Origin: an uncultured Bacilli bacterium
GTDB lineage: Bacteria; Bacillota_I; Bacilli_A; RF39; UBA660
Length of the DNA stretch: 23,899 nucleotides
NCBI GenBank assembly: GCA_944329545.1
Contig: CALVIK010000059.1
Span: 1-23,899, forward strand
Reading direction: 5' to 3'
The position numbers and the translations under genes are program-made. Below are positions 23,516-23,899 of this stretch, piece by piece. Below the pieces are notes generated by a model that was given only the letters and a program-made list of their open reading frames with translations, ran no database searches and had not been told where the DNA came from. Positions within the stretch are counted from its first letter, which is position 1. Each line of letters begins with the position of its first letter.

Positions 23516-23836
23516 ATGAATACGAATTATTTAATACCAGCAAACTCAAAGAAATCTTTACTGATTTTCAGTATGTTTACATGGTTTGATTTAATATTAT
23601 TTGGAAGTGGACTTGCGATAACTATATTGTTGCTTATGATTTTAAATCCAACATCAATATGGCTTGCTATTATAGATTTACTTCCAGCAGTTATAACGGG
23701 CTTCTTAGTAATGCCGATACCTAATTATCATAATACTTTAACATTAATAAAAGATTTGTATACATTTTTTACCACAAGGCAAAAATTCATTTGGAAAGGT
23801 TGGTGTGTAAGCGATGAGTTCAAAGAACAGAAGTAA
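23516..23836 (+). CDS. PrgI/VirB3-like membrane protein
   Basis: A 106-residue protein with two membrane helices (about 22-42 and 47-67) followed by PIPNYHN (67-73) and the RQKFIWKGW segment (88-96), the typical end of PrgI family proteins, which take the VirB3 role in Gram-positive T4SS and work next to the VirB4 ATPase. AAAAAGGAGGCGAT lies upstream of ATG 23516. The 3' end overlaps the next gene by 23 bases in another frame, which suggests coupled synthesis of the VirB3/VirB4 pair. Confidence 0.85.
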   Translation: MNTNYLIPANSKKSLLIFSMFTWFDLILFGSGLAITILLLMILNPTSIWLAIIDLLPAVITGFLVMPIPNYHNTLTLIKDLYTFFTTRQKFIWKGWCVSDEFKEQK

Positions 23837-23899
23837 ATATACAAATGATTTTGTTCCAGTTCAGTCAATAACTAATGGTGTTATAGTTCTTGATAATAA
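23814..23899 (+). CDS. VirB4-like ATPase, N-terminal 28 codons only
   Basis: An open frame starting at ATG 23814 within the end of the PrgI-like gene and running off the window. The 28 residues visible include DFVPVQSITNGVIVL, which resembles the N-terminus of Gram-positive VirB4/TraE-type ATPases that follow PrgI. Walker motifs would lie outside the window, so the assignment rests on this short stretch and gene order. Confidence 0.65.
   Translation, partial: MSSKNRSKYTNDFVPVQSITNGVIVLDN

Noticed and set aside
19181..23899. Conjugative element (ICE) boundary or mobile element
   Set aside because: No integrase, relaxase, transposase, tRNA gene or att-like repeat is visible in the window; it may still extend beyond the right edge.

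Overview
The window is AT-rich DNA from a low-GC Gram-positive-type bacterium (Bacillota). Strong AGGAGG-type ribosome binding sites, many extended -10 promoters (TGnTATAAT), lipoprotein and Sec signals and the absence of outer-membrane parts all fit this. Gene style and the Tad/VirB gene types suggest an uncultured gut Bacilli lineage near the Mollicutes (RF39-like); that placement is inference. TGA acts as a stop in at least four genes and tryptophan is TGG, so the standard bacterial code applies.

Region 1 (1-7373) is mostly housekeeping: a partial diacylglycerol-kinase-family gene on the minus strand, then on the plus strand a small HAD-like phosphatase, ribonuclease HII (rnhB), two uncharacterised proteins, a Y-family DNA polymerase, a YqeG-type phosphatase, the RNA-binding protein Tex and a small lipoprotein.

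Region 2 (7449-19130) is a Tad-type (type IVc pilus-like) export cluster: a five-pass membrane protein with a large ectodomain, a membrane-anchored secreted protein, an 860-residue cysteine-rich secreted protein, a small TadE-like membrane protein, CpaB-like, the CpaF/TadA ATPase, TadB and TadC. A promoter then precedes a short six-cysteine pilin candidate, two paralogous minor-pilin candidates and a CpaE/TadZ-like protein with a degenerate nucleotide site. A terminator overlaps the last codons of that gene.

Region 3 (19181 to the end) starts at the best promoter of the window and encodes a minimal VirB-type (type IV secretion) membrane set: two VirB2/TrbC-like subunits, a third VirB2-like module fused to a signal peptide and ectodomain, a VirB6/TrbL-like channel protein with a long cytoplasmic coiled-coil tail, a PrgI/VirB3-like protein and the start of a VirB4-like ATPase. 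No relaxase, coupling protein or integrase is visible in the window.

The main point of interest is this direct, same-strand junction of a monoderm Tad machine and a VirB2/VirB6/VirB3/VirB4 machine, each with unusual subunits and its own promoters, in what looks like a stable chromosomal locus.
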